DNA of 64,000 nt from GWE2-40-63 sp050251815. Lineage in GTDB: Bacteria; Bacteroidota; Bacteroidia; Bacteroidales; SZUA-534. The notes beneath the pieces were generated by a model. That model was given only the letters and a program-made list of their open reading frames with translations, made no database searches and had not been told where the DNA came from. Positions 44,291-52,265 of the stretch are shown here, piece by piece (the first letter of the stretch is position 1; every line of letters begins with the position of its first letter). The stretch is from positions 33,090-97,089 of the forward strand of contig JBFWMB010000006.1 of the NCBI GenBank assembly GCA_050251815.1. Direction: 5' to 3'. The position numbers and the translations under genes are program-made.

Positions 44291-44325
44291 GGCTGCAAAC
44301 CGCTTACTGGTGGCTGATGACTGCT
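44291..44325 (+). repeat. 35-base exact direct repeat, left copy
   Basis: Begins GGCTGCAAACCGCTTACTGG and ends GATGACTGCT. An identical 35-base copy lies at 44672-44706, 381 bases away. The exact match over 35 bases in non-coding DNA points to recent duplication or to a repeated element. Confidence 0.9.
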
Positions 44326-44389
44326 TGCGCTGCATGATAACAACGCTTTTCATGGAACCTTTGCAGCTTGCAGCGCTTTGCATGGGGTA

Positions 44390-44442
44390 AACCAAACCCC
44401 GGGTTGACACCCGGGGCTATTATTGTAGCACCCCTTCGGGGT
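44390..44442. repeat. Pair of palindromes (REP-like)
   Basis: CCCCGGGT (44397-44404)/ACCCGGGG (44409-44416), loop TGAC, then ACCCC-TTC-GGGGT (44430-44442). Both are perfect and G+C-rich, separated by an A+T linker CTATTATTGTAGC. The arrangement resembles repetitive palindromic (REP/REPIN-like) elements of Bacteroidota intergenic regions. Confidence 0.7.
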
Positions 44443-44671
44443 TTGATACCCTTTGCGGATCATAAGAAGCCGGTAATTCATGGCAAGCTTGCAGCGCTTT
44501 ATGCTTCGGAGCAAATTAATACTAGCGAGCTATAACTCCTTTGGGGTTTTAGCCCGAAAGGTCTGCTGCCAATTTGAACCTTGCCTCCCGGCTTCTGTAT
44601 CACTGAAAATCTGAATCACAGCATCACGGATGCCAGCCCGCCGTAAGGAGGTTTACCCCTACCACAACCGG

Positions 44672-44706
44672 GGCTGCAAACCGCTTACTGGTGGCTGATG
44701 ACTGCT
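44672..44706 (+). repeat. 35-base exact direct repeat, right copy
   Basis: Identical to 44291-44325. It follows an 'ACCACAACCGG' phrase and precedes the right-hand palindrome group. Confidence 0.9.
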
Positions 44707-44725
44707 AATCATTGATTGAATTAAA

Positions 44726-44816
44726 TAACCCGAAGGGTTAAACAACAATAGCCGTAGGTGCAACCTACGGATTAACGCACCTATCTAGCCCGGAACCCGG
44801 AAAGGGTTCAACCGGG
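44726..44816. repeat. Group of palindromes (REP-like), right cluster
   Basis: TAACCC-GAA-GGGTTA (44726-44740), CCGTAGGT-GCA-ACCTACGG (44752-44770), and a nested pair CCCGG (44789-44793)/CCGGG (44812-44816) around AACCC (44794-44798)/GGGTT (44804-44808). All are perfect in their arms. The phrase of AACCC/GGGTT followed by CCGTAGGT/ACCTACGG is one I have seen as a recurring intergenic element in this phylum, from memory only. Confidence 0.7.
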
Positions 44817-44852
44817 AATAGGATAATATTTGATTGCAGATGTCCGATTAAG

Positions 44853-44878
44853 GATTTCAGATTTGGTTCCCAGCGAAC
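44853..44878 (+). repeat. Direct repeat B, right copy
   Basis: GATTTCAGATTTGGTTCCCA followed by GCGAACT, parallel to 44219-44244 with small differences. The copy lies just before polA. Confidence 0.75.
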
Positions 44879-44933
44879 TGATTGCTCATTTTTAATTGAT
44901 AATTATTAATTGTCAATTGCTCATTGCACACGA

Positions 44934-47708
44934 CTAATGCGCCTCGAGCCAGTTGCTACCCACGCCAAAGTCGACGGTTAACGGGACTTTCAGCAATACT
45001 GCCTGTTCCATTTCCCGTACAACCAGCACTTTTACCTCATCCAATTCTGTTTGCAGCACATCGAACACCAATTCGTCGTGTACCTGTAGTATCATTTTCG
45101 ATTTAAGCTGAGCTTTGTCGAGTGCCTTTTGCACGTTTATCATGGCAATCTTAATAATATCGGCGGCAGCACCCTGAATGGGGGCGTTAATTGCGTTGCG
45201 TTCGGCTGCCCCGCGCACAATGGCATTGCCCGAGTGAATGTCGGCCAGGTAACGCCGTCGCCCGAACAGGGTTTCAGCATAGCCTTTTTCGCGCACGGTA
45301 CGGATGCTCTCGTCCATAAATTGTTTTACTCCGGGATAGCTGGCAAAATAGCTGTCGATAATATTCTTTGCCTCGCTGCGCGATATGTTCAGGTTTTGCG
45401 CCAGTCCAAAAGCGGATATGCCGTAGATAATTCCAAAGTTGGCTCCCTTGGCAAAGCTGCGTTGCTCTCGGCTCACCTCGCTTTGCGGAATACCAAAGAT
45501 GCGGGCAGCGGTTGCAGCATGAATGTCTTCGCCCCGGGCAAAAGCTTCAATCATGTGTTCGTCGTTGCTCAGATGCGCCATCAGGCGCAGTTCAATCTGC
45601 GAATAGTCGGCAGCAAACAGCACGTGCTTGGTATCGCTGGGAATAAAAGCTTTGCGTATCTCCCGTCCCCGTGCTTCGCGGATGGGAATGTTCTGCAGGT
45701 TGGGATTGTTCGAGCTAAGCCGTCCGGTGGCGGTAATGGTTTGATTGTACGAGGTGTGAATTTTTTCCGTTTGGGGATGCACCAACTGGGGCAAAGCCTC
45801 AACATAGGTCGACACCAGCTTTTTAATGCTCCGGTATTCCAAAATCAGGGGAACAATCGGGTGTTTATCGGTAAGTTTTACCAACACCTCTTCGCCCGTA
45901 GCGTATTGCTTGGTTTTGGTCTTTTTGGCATCTGAAACAATACGCAGCTTTTCGAACAGGATATCGCCCAATTGCTTGGGCGATGCAATATTAAAAGTTT
46001 CGCCGGCCAGCTGGTAAATCTGCTGTTCCACTTCGGCCACCTCGCTATTAAGTTTTTCCGCGTAAGCGGCCAGCTGCTGCCTATCGAGTCTGACACCGGC
46101 GTATTCCATGTCGGTTAATACGGGAATCAGGGGTACTTCAATCTCATGGAACAGACGGGTCAGGTTCCATTGTTCCAACTCTTTTTTTAGTTTGGGATAC
46201 AGCCGGAAAGTAATATCGGCATCTTCGCAGGCATAATCCTTTACCTGCTCTACAGGAACCAGATCCATGGTACGTTGACCCTTCCCTTTTTTACCGATGA
46301 GTTCCTCGGTTTTGATGGTCTCGTAATTCAGGTAGCTTCGCGCCATATCGTCGAGGTTGTGGCGAAAATCGGGTTGAATCAGGTAGTGTGCAATCATGGT
46401 GTCGAAAAAGGGGCCGGCAAAGTGTACGCCGTAGTTTTTCATTACCTGCATGTCGTATTTCAGGTTTTGTCCAATTTTCAGTATGTCGGGATTGGTGAAA
46501 AACGGAAGAAAGCGATCAACCACAGCCTGCGCTTCACTTTGTTCTTTGGGTACCGACACGTACCAGGCTTTGCCTTCGGCATTGGAAAAAGCCATGCCCA
46601 CCAGTCGGGCCGAATGGATTTCGAGGGCTGTGGTTTCGGTATCGAAACACACTTCCTTACTCTGGAGCAGTATGTTAAGCAATTCATCCTGTTCTTTTTG
46701 AGAAACCACCAGCCGGTAGTCCACTTCAGTACTTGAAAACGAGGCTGTAGAAGGTTGGTTTACCGAGGCTGCTGCCGGAGCATCAAAAAGAGAGCCCTGT
46801 ACGGGAACTCCCGGGGCGGCTTTCTTCTCTTCGGGCTGTTCGCCGATAACCCGTGGTAAAAGGGTGCGGAACTCCAGCCGTTCAAACAGGGTTTTAATCT
46901 TTTCGGTATCGGGTTTTTCAACAATAAAAGTTGCGGCATCAAAGTCGATGGGAACCTTTGTTTCGATGGTCACCAATTCTTTCGACAAAAGAATCTGCTC
47001 CTTAAAGGCAATCAGGTTTTCCTTTTGTTTGCCCTTCAGTTCGTCGATGTGGTCATAAACCCCCAACAAAGAACCAAAATCGCCAATCAGTTTCTCGGCC
47101 CCCTTAGGGCCAACGCCGGGACAACCGGGTACGTTGTCGGAGCTGTCGCCCATCAGTCCCAGCAAATCGATGATGCGTTCGGGAGTCACCTTAAACTTTT
47201 CAATTACCTTTTCACGATCCCAAATTTCGGCATCACCCCCTGAGCGGGCCGGTTTAAAAACAAAAATACGATCCGATACCAGCTGGGCATAATCCTTATC
47301 GGGAGTCATCATAAACACTTCGAATCCTTCCTGCTCTGCTTTTTTGGCCAGGGTACCTATCACATCGTCGGCCTCAAAGCCTTTTACTTCAAGTACCGGA
47401 ATGTTCATGGCTGCAATCAGTTCCTTAATAAAAGGTATGGAATGCCGCAGATCTTCGGGCATGGCTTCGCGATTGGCTTTGTATTCAGGATACATTTCAT
47501 TGCGAAACGTAGGCCCGTGCGGATCGAACACCACGCCAATATGCGAGGGTTGCTGCTTATTCAGCACTTCGAGCAGGGCATTGGCAAAACCAAATACCGC
47601 TGAGGTGTTTTCACCCTTTGAATTGATGCGTGGATTTTTAATAAAGGCATAATAAGCACGGTAAGCCAGGGCGTATGCATCGAGCAGGAAGAGTTTTTTT
47701 TCAGCCAT
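44934..47708 (-). CDS. polA: DNA polymerase I
   Basis: 924 residues from ATG 47708 (MAEKKLFLLDAYAL); the frame is open upstream but that part is not polymerase-like. Order: 5'-3' exonuclease (about 1-290; 'GFEADDVIGTLA', 'DSSDNVPGCPGVGPKGAEKL'), 3'-5' exonuclease (about 345-530; FDTETT, 'NLKYD', 'YACEDADITFR', so the DEDD residues are present and proofreading should work), polymerase domain ('AADYSQIELRLMAHLS', 'FAKGANFGIIYG', VHDELVFDV). Repairs gaps and removes RNA primers. queD lies upstream, with an intervening terminator. Confidence 0.97.
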   Translation of the reverse strand: MAEKKLFLLDAYALAYRAYYAFIKNPRINSKGENTSAVFGFANALLEVLNKQQPSHIGVVFDPHGPTFRNEMYPEYKANREAMPEDLRHSIPFIKELIAAMNIPVLEVKGFEADDVIGTLAKKAEQEGFEVFMMTPDKDYAQLVSDRIFVFKPARSGGDAEIWDREKVIEKFKVTPERIIDLLGLMGDSSDNVPGCPGVGPKGAEKLIGDFGSLLGVYDHIDELKGKQKENLIAFKEQILLSKELVTIETKVPIDFDAATFIVEKPDTEKIKTLFERLEFRTLLPRVIGEQPEEKKAAPGVPVQGSLFDAPAAASVNQPSTASFSSTEVDYRLVVSQKEQDELLNILLQSKEVCFDTETTALEIHSARLVGMAFSNAEGKAWYVSVPKEQSEAQAVVDRFLPFFTNPDILKIGQNLKYDMQVMKNYGVHFAGPFFDTMIAHYLIQPDFRHNLDDMARSYLNYETIKTEELIGKKGKGQRTMDLVPVEQVKDYACEDADITFRLYPKLKKELEQWNLTRLFHEIEVPLIPVLTDMEYAGVRLDRQQLAAYAEKLNSEVAEVEQQIYQLAGETFNIASPKQLGDILFEKLRIVSDAKKTKTKQYATGEEVLVKLTDKHPIVPLILEYRSIKKLVSTYVEALPQLVHPQTEKIHTSYNQTITATGRLSSNNPNLQNIPIREARGREIRKAFIPSDTKHVLFAADYSQIELRLMAHLSNDEHMIEAFARGEDIHAATAARIFGIPQSEVSREQRSFAKGANFGIIYGISAFGLAQNLNISRSEAKNIIDSYFASYPGVKQFMDESIRTVREKGYAETLFGRRRYLADIHSGNAIVRGAAERNAINAPIQGAAADIIKIAMINVQKALDKAQLKSKMILQVHDELVFDVLQTELDEVKVLVVREMEQAVLLKVPLTVDFGVGSNWLEAH

Positions 47709-47728
47709 TGTTAAGGTTTTTAGGGTAA

Positions 47729-47736
47729 CAAATATA
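47729..47736 (-). promoter_or_regulatory. -7 element of the polA promoter
   Basis: The minus strand reads TATATTTG, a perfect TAnnTTTG match, 20 bases before the ATG. The expected -33 region overlaps the queD terminator stem, where a TTTG lies slightly too close. Confidence 0.45.
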
Positions 47737-47737
47737 A

Positions 47738-47761
47738 CAAAAACGCACGGGCAAACCGTGC
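47738..47761 (-). terminator. Terminator of queD
   Basis: GCACGG (47745-47750) and CCGTGC (47756-47761) form a 6-bp stem with a 5-base loop, followed on the minus strand by GTTTTTG. It sits 38 bases beyond the queD stop and just before the polA promoter. Confidence 0.7.
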
Positions 47762-47798
47762 ATTTAATAATCCGCAATTATTTTTAAAACACCATTGC

Positions 47799-48248
47799 CT
47801 AAGCATTGTCGGATGCAAACCATTCGGCGTATGAGGTGGCCGTTTCATAAAGCCGTAAACTAAACAGGCTGCATTGCGATGGCAGAATGTCTTTAATCCG
47901 GTGGGCAAAATCGGCCACCAGGTTTTCGCAGGTTGGCTGATAATCGACATAAATGGTATTTGAAAACATTTCGTGTTGATTTTTTTCGGATACAAAACCC
48001 GATTGATTGTAGAGCACAAAAGCGTGATCAAAAACATTTACAATGGACTTTACTACTATTTGTTTTAAATCGCCAAAGTCAATCAACATTCCTAACTTGG
48101 GGTCTGCGGTATTTGTGGTGGGCTCCCCTATTACGGTAACAAATAGTTTATAGGAATGTCCGTGAATGTTTTTGCATGCGCCATCGTAGTTGGCCAGCGC
48201 GTGTGCCATCTCAAAGTTAAACTCCTTGGTAACTCGTATTACTGACAT
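47799..48248 (-). CDS. queD: 6-carboxytetrahydropterin synthase (QueD)
   Basis: 149 residues, normal length. QueD converts dihydroneopterin triphosphate to 6-carboxy-5,6,7,8-tetrahydropterin, an early step toward queuosine; 6-pyruvoyl-tetrahydropterin synthase is the related eukaryotic enzyme. The zinc-binding histidines are His16, His29 and His31 (NIHGHSY), and the catalytic Cys25 lies in ACKNIHGH. 'VFDHAFVL' and 'CENLVADFAHRI' complete the family pattern. Other queuosine genes are not visible here. It is transcribed leftward toward polA, but a terminator separates them. Confidence 0.94.
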   Translation of the reverse strand: MSVIRVTKEFNFEMAHALANYDGACKNIHGHSYKLFVTVIGEPTTNTADPKLGMLIDFGDLKQIVVKSIVNVFDHAFVLYNQSGFVSEKNQHEMFSNTIYVDYQPTCENLVADFAHRIKDILPSQCSLFSLRLYETATSYAEWFASDNA

Positions 48249-48498
48249 TATTTTACTTGTTTAATTCGTCCGCAAAAGTAACAAAATTACCCGGCTTATG
48301 TTTGATTGACTAAGGAAAGCTTGCTTCCAAAACAATAAGGCTTTTGTCTAAATGTAGTGGCCTTTTAAGCGATGAGAGTTTTCCTAAGGTTCGTACAACA
48401 ATTTCGCCAGCTTCAGAATTATCACATATTTTTTTTATATTTATGCAGCATTTTGGGCGCAACAACAACCAAAAACTGAACACAAAATACTACCACGA
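48249..48498. other. Divergent promoter region between queD and the tandem lipoproteins
   Basis: 250 bases. The queD -7 boxes are listed separately. For the rightward lipoprotein gene an A+T-rich stretch near 48430 is present but without a clean TAnnTTTG. No gene and no preQ1 riboswitch-like fold is visible. Confidence 0.5.
48273..48289 (-). promoter_or_regulatory. Overlapping -7 elements for queD
   Basis: On the minus strand two consensus boxes stand side by side: TAATTTTG (48282-48289) and TACTTTTG (48273-48280). Either could direct queD. No clear -33 TTTG is seen at the right distance. Confidence 0.4.
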
Positions 48499-49395
48499 AT
48501 GAAAAAACGATACTACCTACTGCTACCGCTGGCTTTTGTAATTTTTACCAACTGCCAGAACCCCGATAAAAAAACCGGAGACAAACGATTTGAGGTTACA
48601 ACGGATGAAACGGCAACTTCACCTTCTGCAGAAAAAAGTACTGTTCCCGATTTGGTTTTTTATAACTTATTTTCACCCGTTGATGTGGATCATGTGATTG
48701 ATGCAAAAAACGGTCGTTTTAATGCCGATTTTCTGAATTCGGTAAATAACGCCACGCGCTATACCGACAGTTATAAAATGGCCTTAAATCTTGGGGTTTA
48801 TGGAGCCGACCTGAGCTACTTGTGGATTTACGATCAAACCCAACAGGCCTTTAATTACCTGGCCACCATTCAGGCATTAACTGAAAAGCTGGGCATTCCC
48901 AAAGACTTTGTCGATTTTACCCTGCTTTCGGTGGAACATAACAGCAACGAAATTGACACCTTAAAAAGCATTGCCCGCGACGCTTACGCAGCAACCGACC
49001 GCTACCTTAAAGGCAGCGAGCGCGAAAATGCTGCCGTATTAATTCTTTTGGGCGGTTGGATTGAATCGCTACATATTGCTTTAAATCTTTACCAGGAAAC
49101 CGACTCAAAACTGGCGGGTAAAATTCTTACCCAAAAATATTCGCTGAACAGCTTAATCAATATGGTTCAAAACCAGCACGACGATTTAAAAATGTCGGAA
49201 TACCTGCTTTTATTAAAAAAGCTAAACGACGCTTTTGGTTCATTCGAAAGCAAGCTTTCGCCCGGCGACATAGAAATTGACACCATAAACAAAACCATCA
49301 AAATAAAAGAAGGCACCCGCCTGGAAATTAATCCCCAAGCTTTTGCTGAATTAAAACAGCAGGTGGAAACCTTACGGGCGCACATAGTAGATTAG
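48499..49395 (+). CDS. Lipoprotein of an uncharacterised three-copy family (copy 2)
   Basis: 298 residues. Lipobox-type signal (VIFTNC) at the N-terminus. The mature protein shares with its neighbour at 49.5 kb 'FYNLFSPV', 'LNLGVYGADLSYLWIYDQ', 'DFVDFTLL' and 'ILLGGWIESL', and more loosely with the protein at 2.4 kb. It is a helix-rich domain of about 260 residues that I cannot place in a known family. Presumably anchored in an envelope membrane. It stands directly before copy 3, so the pair probably forms an operon and arose by tandem duplication. Confidence 0.82.
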   Translation: MKKRYYLLLPLAFVIFTNCQNPDKKTGDKRFEVTTDETATSPSAEKSTVPDLVFYNLFSPVDVDHVIDAKNGRFNADFLNSVNNATRYTDSYKMALNLGVYGADLSYLWIYDQTQQAFNYLATIQALTEKLGIPKDFVDFTLLSVEHNSNEIDTLKSIARDAYAATDRYLKGSERENAAVLILLGGWIESLHIALNLYQETDSKLAGKILTQKYSLNSLINMVQNQHDDLKMSEYLLLLKKLNDAFGSFESKLSPGDIEIDTINKTIKIKEGTRLEINPQAFAELKQQVETLRAHIVD

Positions 49396-49492
49396 AATAG
49401 TGCTGCTTATTTTAAAACAGGCTATGTTAATTCAATGCTTTTCTTTACTTTTATTTGTTAAAAATGGTGTAAGCCAACTAAACAGAAACCCT

Positions 49493-50401
49493 TTGAAAAA
49501 GTTATTTTTTATACTTGTGTTTTTATTCTTTCTAACGCCCTTTTGGTTTGCCTGCAACCATACGGGAAATAGTCAGAAAAGCATTGAGCAAACACAGGAA
49601 AAGAAATTTAATGCGGCAACCATCGATTTTAAACCCGAAAATTACCGCGAAGATGAAATTGTTTTTTATAACCTTTTCTCACCCGTTGAATTCACTTACC
49701 TGGTAACCGAAAAAACAGCCTATTATAATTCGTTGCTGATAAATCCGATAAATAACATAACCAAATACAACTCGAGCGATAAGTACGCCATTAACACCGG
49801 TATTTATGGTGCCGATTTAAGCTATTTGTGGATGTTTAACCAGGAACAGCAGGCCTTGTCGTATCGGGCAGCCATTCAACGTTTGTCCGATTTGCTTGAT
49901 ATTCCCCGTGAGTTTGTCGATTTCACTTATTTAATGGCTGAAAATCATGCACAGGAATTCGACTCCTTAATTGATGTGGCTACAAAAGCCTATGCCTCGG
50001 CCGATAATTTTCTCCGGCAAACCGGGCGCCCCCATGCTGCCGCACTAATTTTACTGGGCGGATGGATTGAAACCCTTTACATTGCAACCAATTTGTACGA
50101 CCAACCCGACCAGGTGCTGCTAAACCGCATAGCCCTTCAACGCTACTCCCTGAACAGCATATACAGTCTGTTATCAAAATACCAAAACCGGATGGAAATT
50201 AAGGAGTACCTTGTGCAACTTAAAAAACTTAAAAAAGTTTACGATTCACACGATATCCATTTGCCTCCTGAAATGCTGGTAGTTGATACTTTAGCAAAAA
50301 AAATTGAACTGCGCTCCCATTCCGATATGGTGATGACCCAGGAACAATATAAAGAAATTCAACTTACCACTACTCAAATACGGAATACCCTGATTCAGTA
50401 A
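49493..50401 (+). CDS. Lipoprotein of an uncharacterised three-copy family (copy 3)
   Basis: About 302 residues if TTG 49493 is the start, giving MKKLFFILVFLFFLTPFWFAC with a lipobox cysteine; the frame is open from an ATG at 49400 but that adds 31 residues before the signal peptide. It is closely related to copy 2: 'DEIVFYNLFSPVEFTYLV', 'NTGIYGADLSYLWMFNQEQ', 'REFVDFTYLMAENH' and 'ILLGGWIETLYIATNLYDQ'. The length then matches copy 2. Downstream comes an AACATTA-AGA-TAATGTT stem, then the Na/Pi cotransporter gene. Confidence 0.8.
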   Translation: MKKLFFILVFLFFLTPFWFACNHTGNSQKSIEQTQEKKFNAATIDFKPENYREDEIVFYNLFSPVEFTYLVTEKTAYYNSLLINPINNITKYNSSDKYAINTGIYGADLSYLWMFNQEQQALSYRAAIQRLSDLLDIPREFVDFTYLMAENHAQEFDSLIDVATKAYASADNFLRQTGRPHAAALILLGGWIETLYIATNLYDQPDQVLLNRIALQRYSLNSIYSLLSKYQNRMEIKEYLVQLKKLKKVYDSHDIHLPPEMLVVDTLAKKIELRSHSDMVMTQEQYKEIQLTTTQIRNTLIQ

Positions 50402-50453
50402 GCGCATCAAACCCTTTTTCTGATAATCGCACCTTGCAAAAATGATATTAAAC

Positions 50454-50479
50454 AACATTAAGATAATGTTACATTTTTG
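50454..50479 (+). terminator. Possible weak terminator after the tandem lipoproteins
   Basis: AACATTA (50454-50460), loop AGA, TAATGTT (50464-50470), then ACATTTTTG. The stem is A+T-rich and the T-run is interrupted. Confidence 0.35.
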
Positions 50480-50490
50480 TTACAAGGCTC

Positions 50491-50527
50491 AACGATAATT
50501 GCTATTTTCGCTGCGAAATTTATCGTT
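50491..50527 (+). promoter_or_regulatory. Nested palindrome in the leader of the Na/Pi cotransporter gene
   Basis: Outer arms AACGATAA (50491-50498) and TTATCGTT (50520-50527), inner arms TTTCG (50506-50510) and CGAAA (50514-50518), loop CTG. It ends 3 bases before the ATG at 50531. It covers a -7-like TATTTTCG (50503-50510), so it may be an operator or, if transcribed, a stem that covers the ribosome site. Confidence 0.5.
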
Positions 50528-50530
50528 ATT

Positions 50531-52219
50531 ATGAATTATTCACTTCTTGATTTTTTAACCCTGTTAGGGTCCTTGGGATTATTCCTTTACGGAATGAAAA
50601 TAATGAGTGAGGCGCTTCAAAAAGTAGCCGGAGGAAAGCTCAGGAATTTTTTGGCTGCCATGACCTCGAACCGGTTTATGGGCGTTTTTACCGGGGTTAT
50701 GATTACCGCCATCATTCAATCGTCGAGCGCAACCACCGTAATGATTGTCAGCTTTGTAAATGCCGGCTTGCTTACCCTGGTTGAGTCAGTGGGTGTAATT
50801 ATGGGCGCAAACATTGGAACAACTATCACCGCCTGGCTCATCTCCATTCTGGGATTTAAAGTAAAAATGAGTGTATTGGCCTTTCCCATTATTGGGCTGG
50901 GCTTTCCGCTAATCTTCTCAAAAAAAACCAAAAACAAATCATGGGGACAGGTGCTGGTTGGTTTTGCCTTATTATTTATCGGACTGGAGAGTTTGAAAAC
51001 CAGTGTTCCCAACATAGGAAATAATCCGGAAATATTAGAGTTTCTAAAAAACTTTACCGGGATGGGGCTGGGTTCAAACCTTATATTTTTACTTATTGGC
51101 ACCCTGCTAACCGTTATTATCCAATCATCGAGTGCTACCATGGCGCTTACCCTGGTCATGTGCAACAATGGCTGGATTGGTTTTGAAACGGCTGCCGCCA
51201 TGGTATTGGGCGAAAACATTGGAACCACCATAACCGCAAACCTGGCGGCTGCTGTGGCCAACTCAACGGCAAAACGGGCTGCCCGCATCCATTTGTTGTT
51301 TAACCTGATAGGTGTTGTTTGGGTTCTCTCCATTATGCCCTGGTTTTTGAAAGGTGTTGCCAACCTCACTGAAAATATTTCAGGTATCTCTCCCTTTGAG
51401 AGTGCTCTTGCCGTGCCGGTAGCCCTGTCGTTTTTTCACACCTTCTTTAATATTCTCAATGTGCTGATTCAGATTTGGTTTGTGAAGTACCTGGTACTTT
51501 TTGTTCAAAAAATCATTCCCATTAAGGAAGATGAACAGGAATTCAACCTGAAACACATCAAATTCGGATTGCTCAGCACCAACGAACTGTCGTTGCTACA
51601 GGCAAAAAAAGAAATTATTGCCTATGCCCAGCAAACCAAAAAAATGTTTACCCGACTTCAGAACATGCTGAACGAAACCCGCGATAAACATTTTAACAAA
51701 CAGTTCGACAAAATTGATACGGGAGAAGATAAGAGCGACGAAATGGAAGTTGCCATTGCCAAATACCTGACTAAAATTGCCGAAGGAGAATTAAGTAAAA
51801 GCTCCTCGAAACGCATCAGCTCCATGTTACGCATTATCGACGAGATTGAAAGCATGGGCGATTCCTGTTTAAATATTGCCCGTGCCATGAGTCGTGCCCG
51901 GGGTAAAAAAGAACATTTTACTCCTGAAATGAAAGAAAATATTCAAAAAATGTTTGCCCTGGTTAATGAAGCCTTTGAGCACATGATGGAAAACCTGAAC
52001 GAACATCATTATAAAGTAAGCAAGACCCGGGCTAAAAAGATTGAAACCAACATTAACAGCCTGCGGAATGAACTACGAAACGAACACGTAAGGGATATTG
52101 AAAACGAAAAATATTCGTACCAGATTGGCACACTATATAAAGATGTTTTTTCGGAATCGGAAAAGCTGGGCGATTACATTTACGATGTTACCCAGTCGAT
52201 TGTTGAGTCGGTAGAATAA
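50531..52219 (+). CDS. Na/Pi cotransporter-family protein with PhoU-like C-terminus
   Basis: 562 residues from ATG 50531. Eight or more hydrophobic helices (about 1-340) contain the two inverted-repeat QSSSAT motifs ('IIQSSSATTVMIVSFVNAG' and 'IIQSSSATMALTLVMCNNG'), characteristic of the Na/Pi cotransporter II family; a cytoplasmic helical C-terminus (about 345-562) resembles PhoU-type bundles. Likely role: sodium-coupled phosphate uptake or export, in the inner membrane. An alternative in-frame ATG at 50477 exists but lies before the nested palindrome. The gene is followed by a two-way terminator. Substrate direction is not proven. Confidence 0.92.
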   Translation: MNYSLLDFLTLLGSLGLFLYGMKIMSEALQKVAGGKLRNFLAAMTSNRFMGVFTGVMITAIIQSSSATTVMIVSFVNAGLLTLVESVGVIMGANIGTTITAWLISILGFKVKMSVLAFPIIGLGFPLIFSKKTKNKSWGQVLVGFALLFIGLESLKTSVPNIGNNPEILEFLKNFTGMGLGSNLIFLLIGTLLTVIIQSSSATMALTLVMCNNGWIGFETAAAMVLGENIGTTITANLAAAVANSTAKRAARIHLLFNLIGVVWVLSIMPWFLKGVANLTENISGISPFESALAVPVALSFFHTFFNILNVLIQIWFVKYLVLFVQKIIPIKEDEQEFNLKHIKFGLLSTNELSLLQAKKEIIAYAQQTKKMFTRLQNMLNETRDKHFNKQFDKIDTGEDKSDEMEVAIAKYLTKIAEGELSKSSSKRISSMLRIIDEIESMGDSCLNIARAMSRARGKKEHFTPEMKENIQKMFALVNEAFEHMMENLNEHHYKVSKTRAKKIETNINSLRNELRNEHVRDIENEKYSYQIGTLYKDVFSESEKLGDYIYDVTQSIVESVE

Positions 52220-52240
52220 AAAAAAGAACAGTACTGTAAT

Positions 52241-52265
52241 AAAAGCCGGATTAATTCCGGCTTTT
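52241..52265. terminator. Bidirectional terminator between the Na/Pi cotransporter and the glycosylase
   Basis: AAAAGCCGG (52241-52249), loop ATTAATT, CCGGCTTTT (52257-52265): a perfect 9-bp stem flanked by A and T runs on both sides. It lies between convergent genes and overlaps the stop codon of the leftward glycosylase. Confidence 0.88.

Larger units (their letters stand above)
44025..44933. other. Gene-free, repeat-rich stretch (909 bases)
   Basis: No coding region can be supported. It contains two 35-base exact direct repeats, a second pair sharing GATTTCAGATTTGGTT, and several perfect palindromes (listed separately). Simple-sequence phrases such as ATTGCTCATT fill the rest. The G+C content is visibly higher than in neighbouring gaps. 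The structure looks like a cluster of repeat elements or remnants, not a gene. Confidence 0.6.

Noticed and set aside
43913..44410. A 165-codon minus-strand frame covering the end of DUF6261 and the repeats
   Set aside because: Its composition (Arg/Ser-rich, no family likeness) and partial overlap with DUF6261 suggest chance in the G+C-rich pocket.
45129..45935. A 268-codon plus-strand frame inside polA
   Set aside because: It is the antisense shadow of the conserved polymerase domain; the polA frame has the full set of family motifs.
48249..48498. preQ1 riboswitch before queD
   Set aside because: No pseudoknot-like C-rich loop with the A-rich tail could be found in the leader.
50716..51369. 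A 217-codon minus-strand frame inside the Na/Pi cotransporter gene
   Set aside because: Antisense to the repeated QSSSAT region; a shadow of the strongly biased membrane-protein codons.
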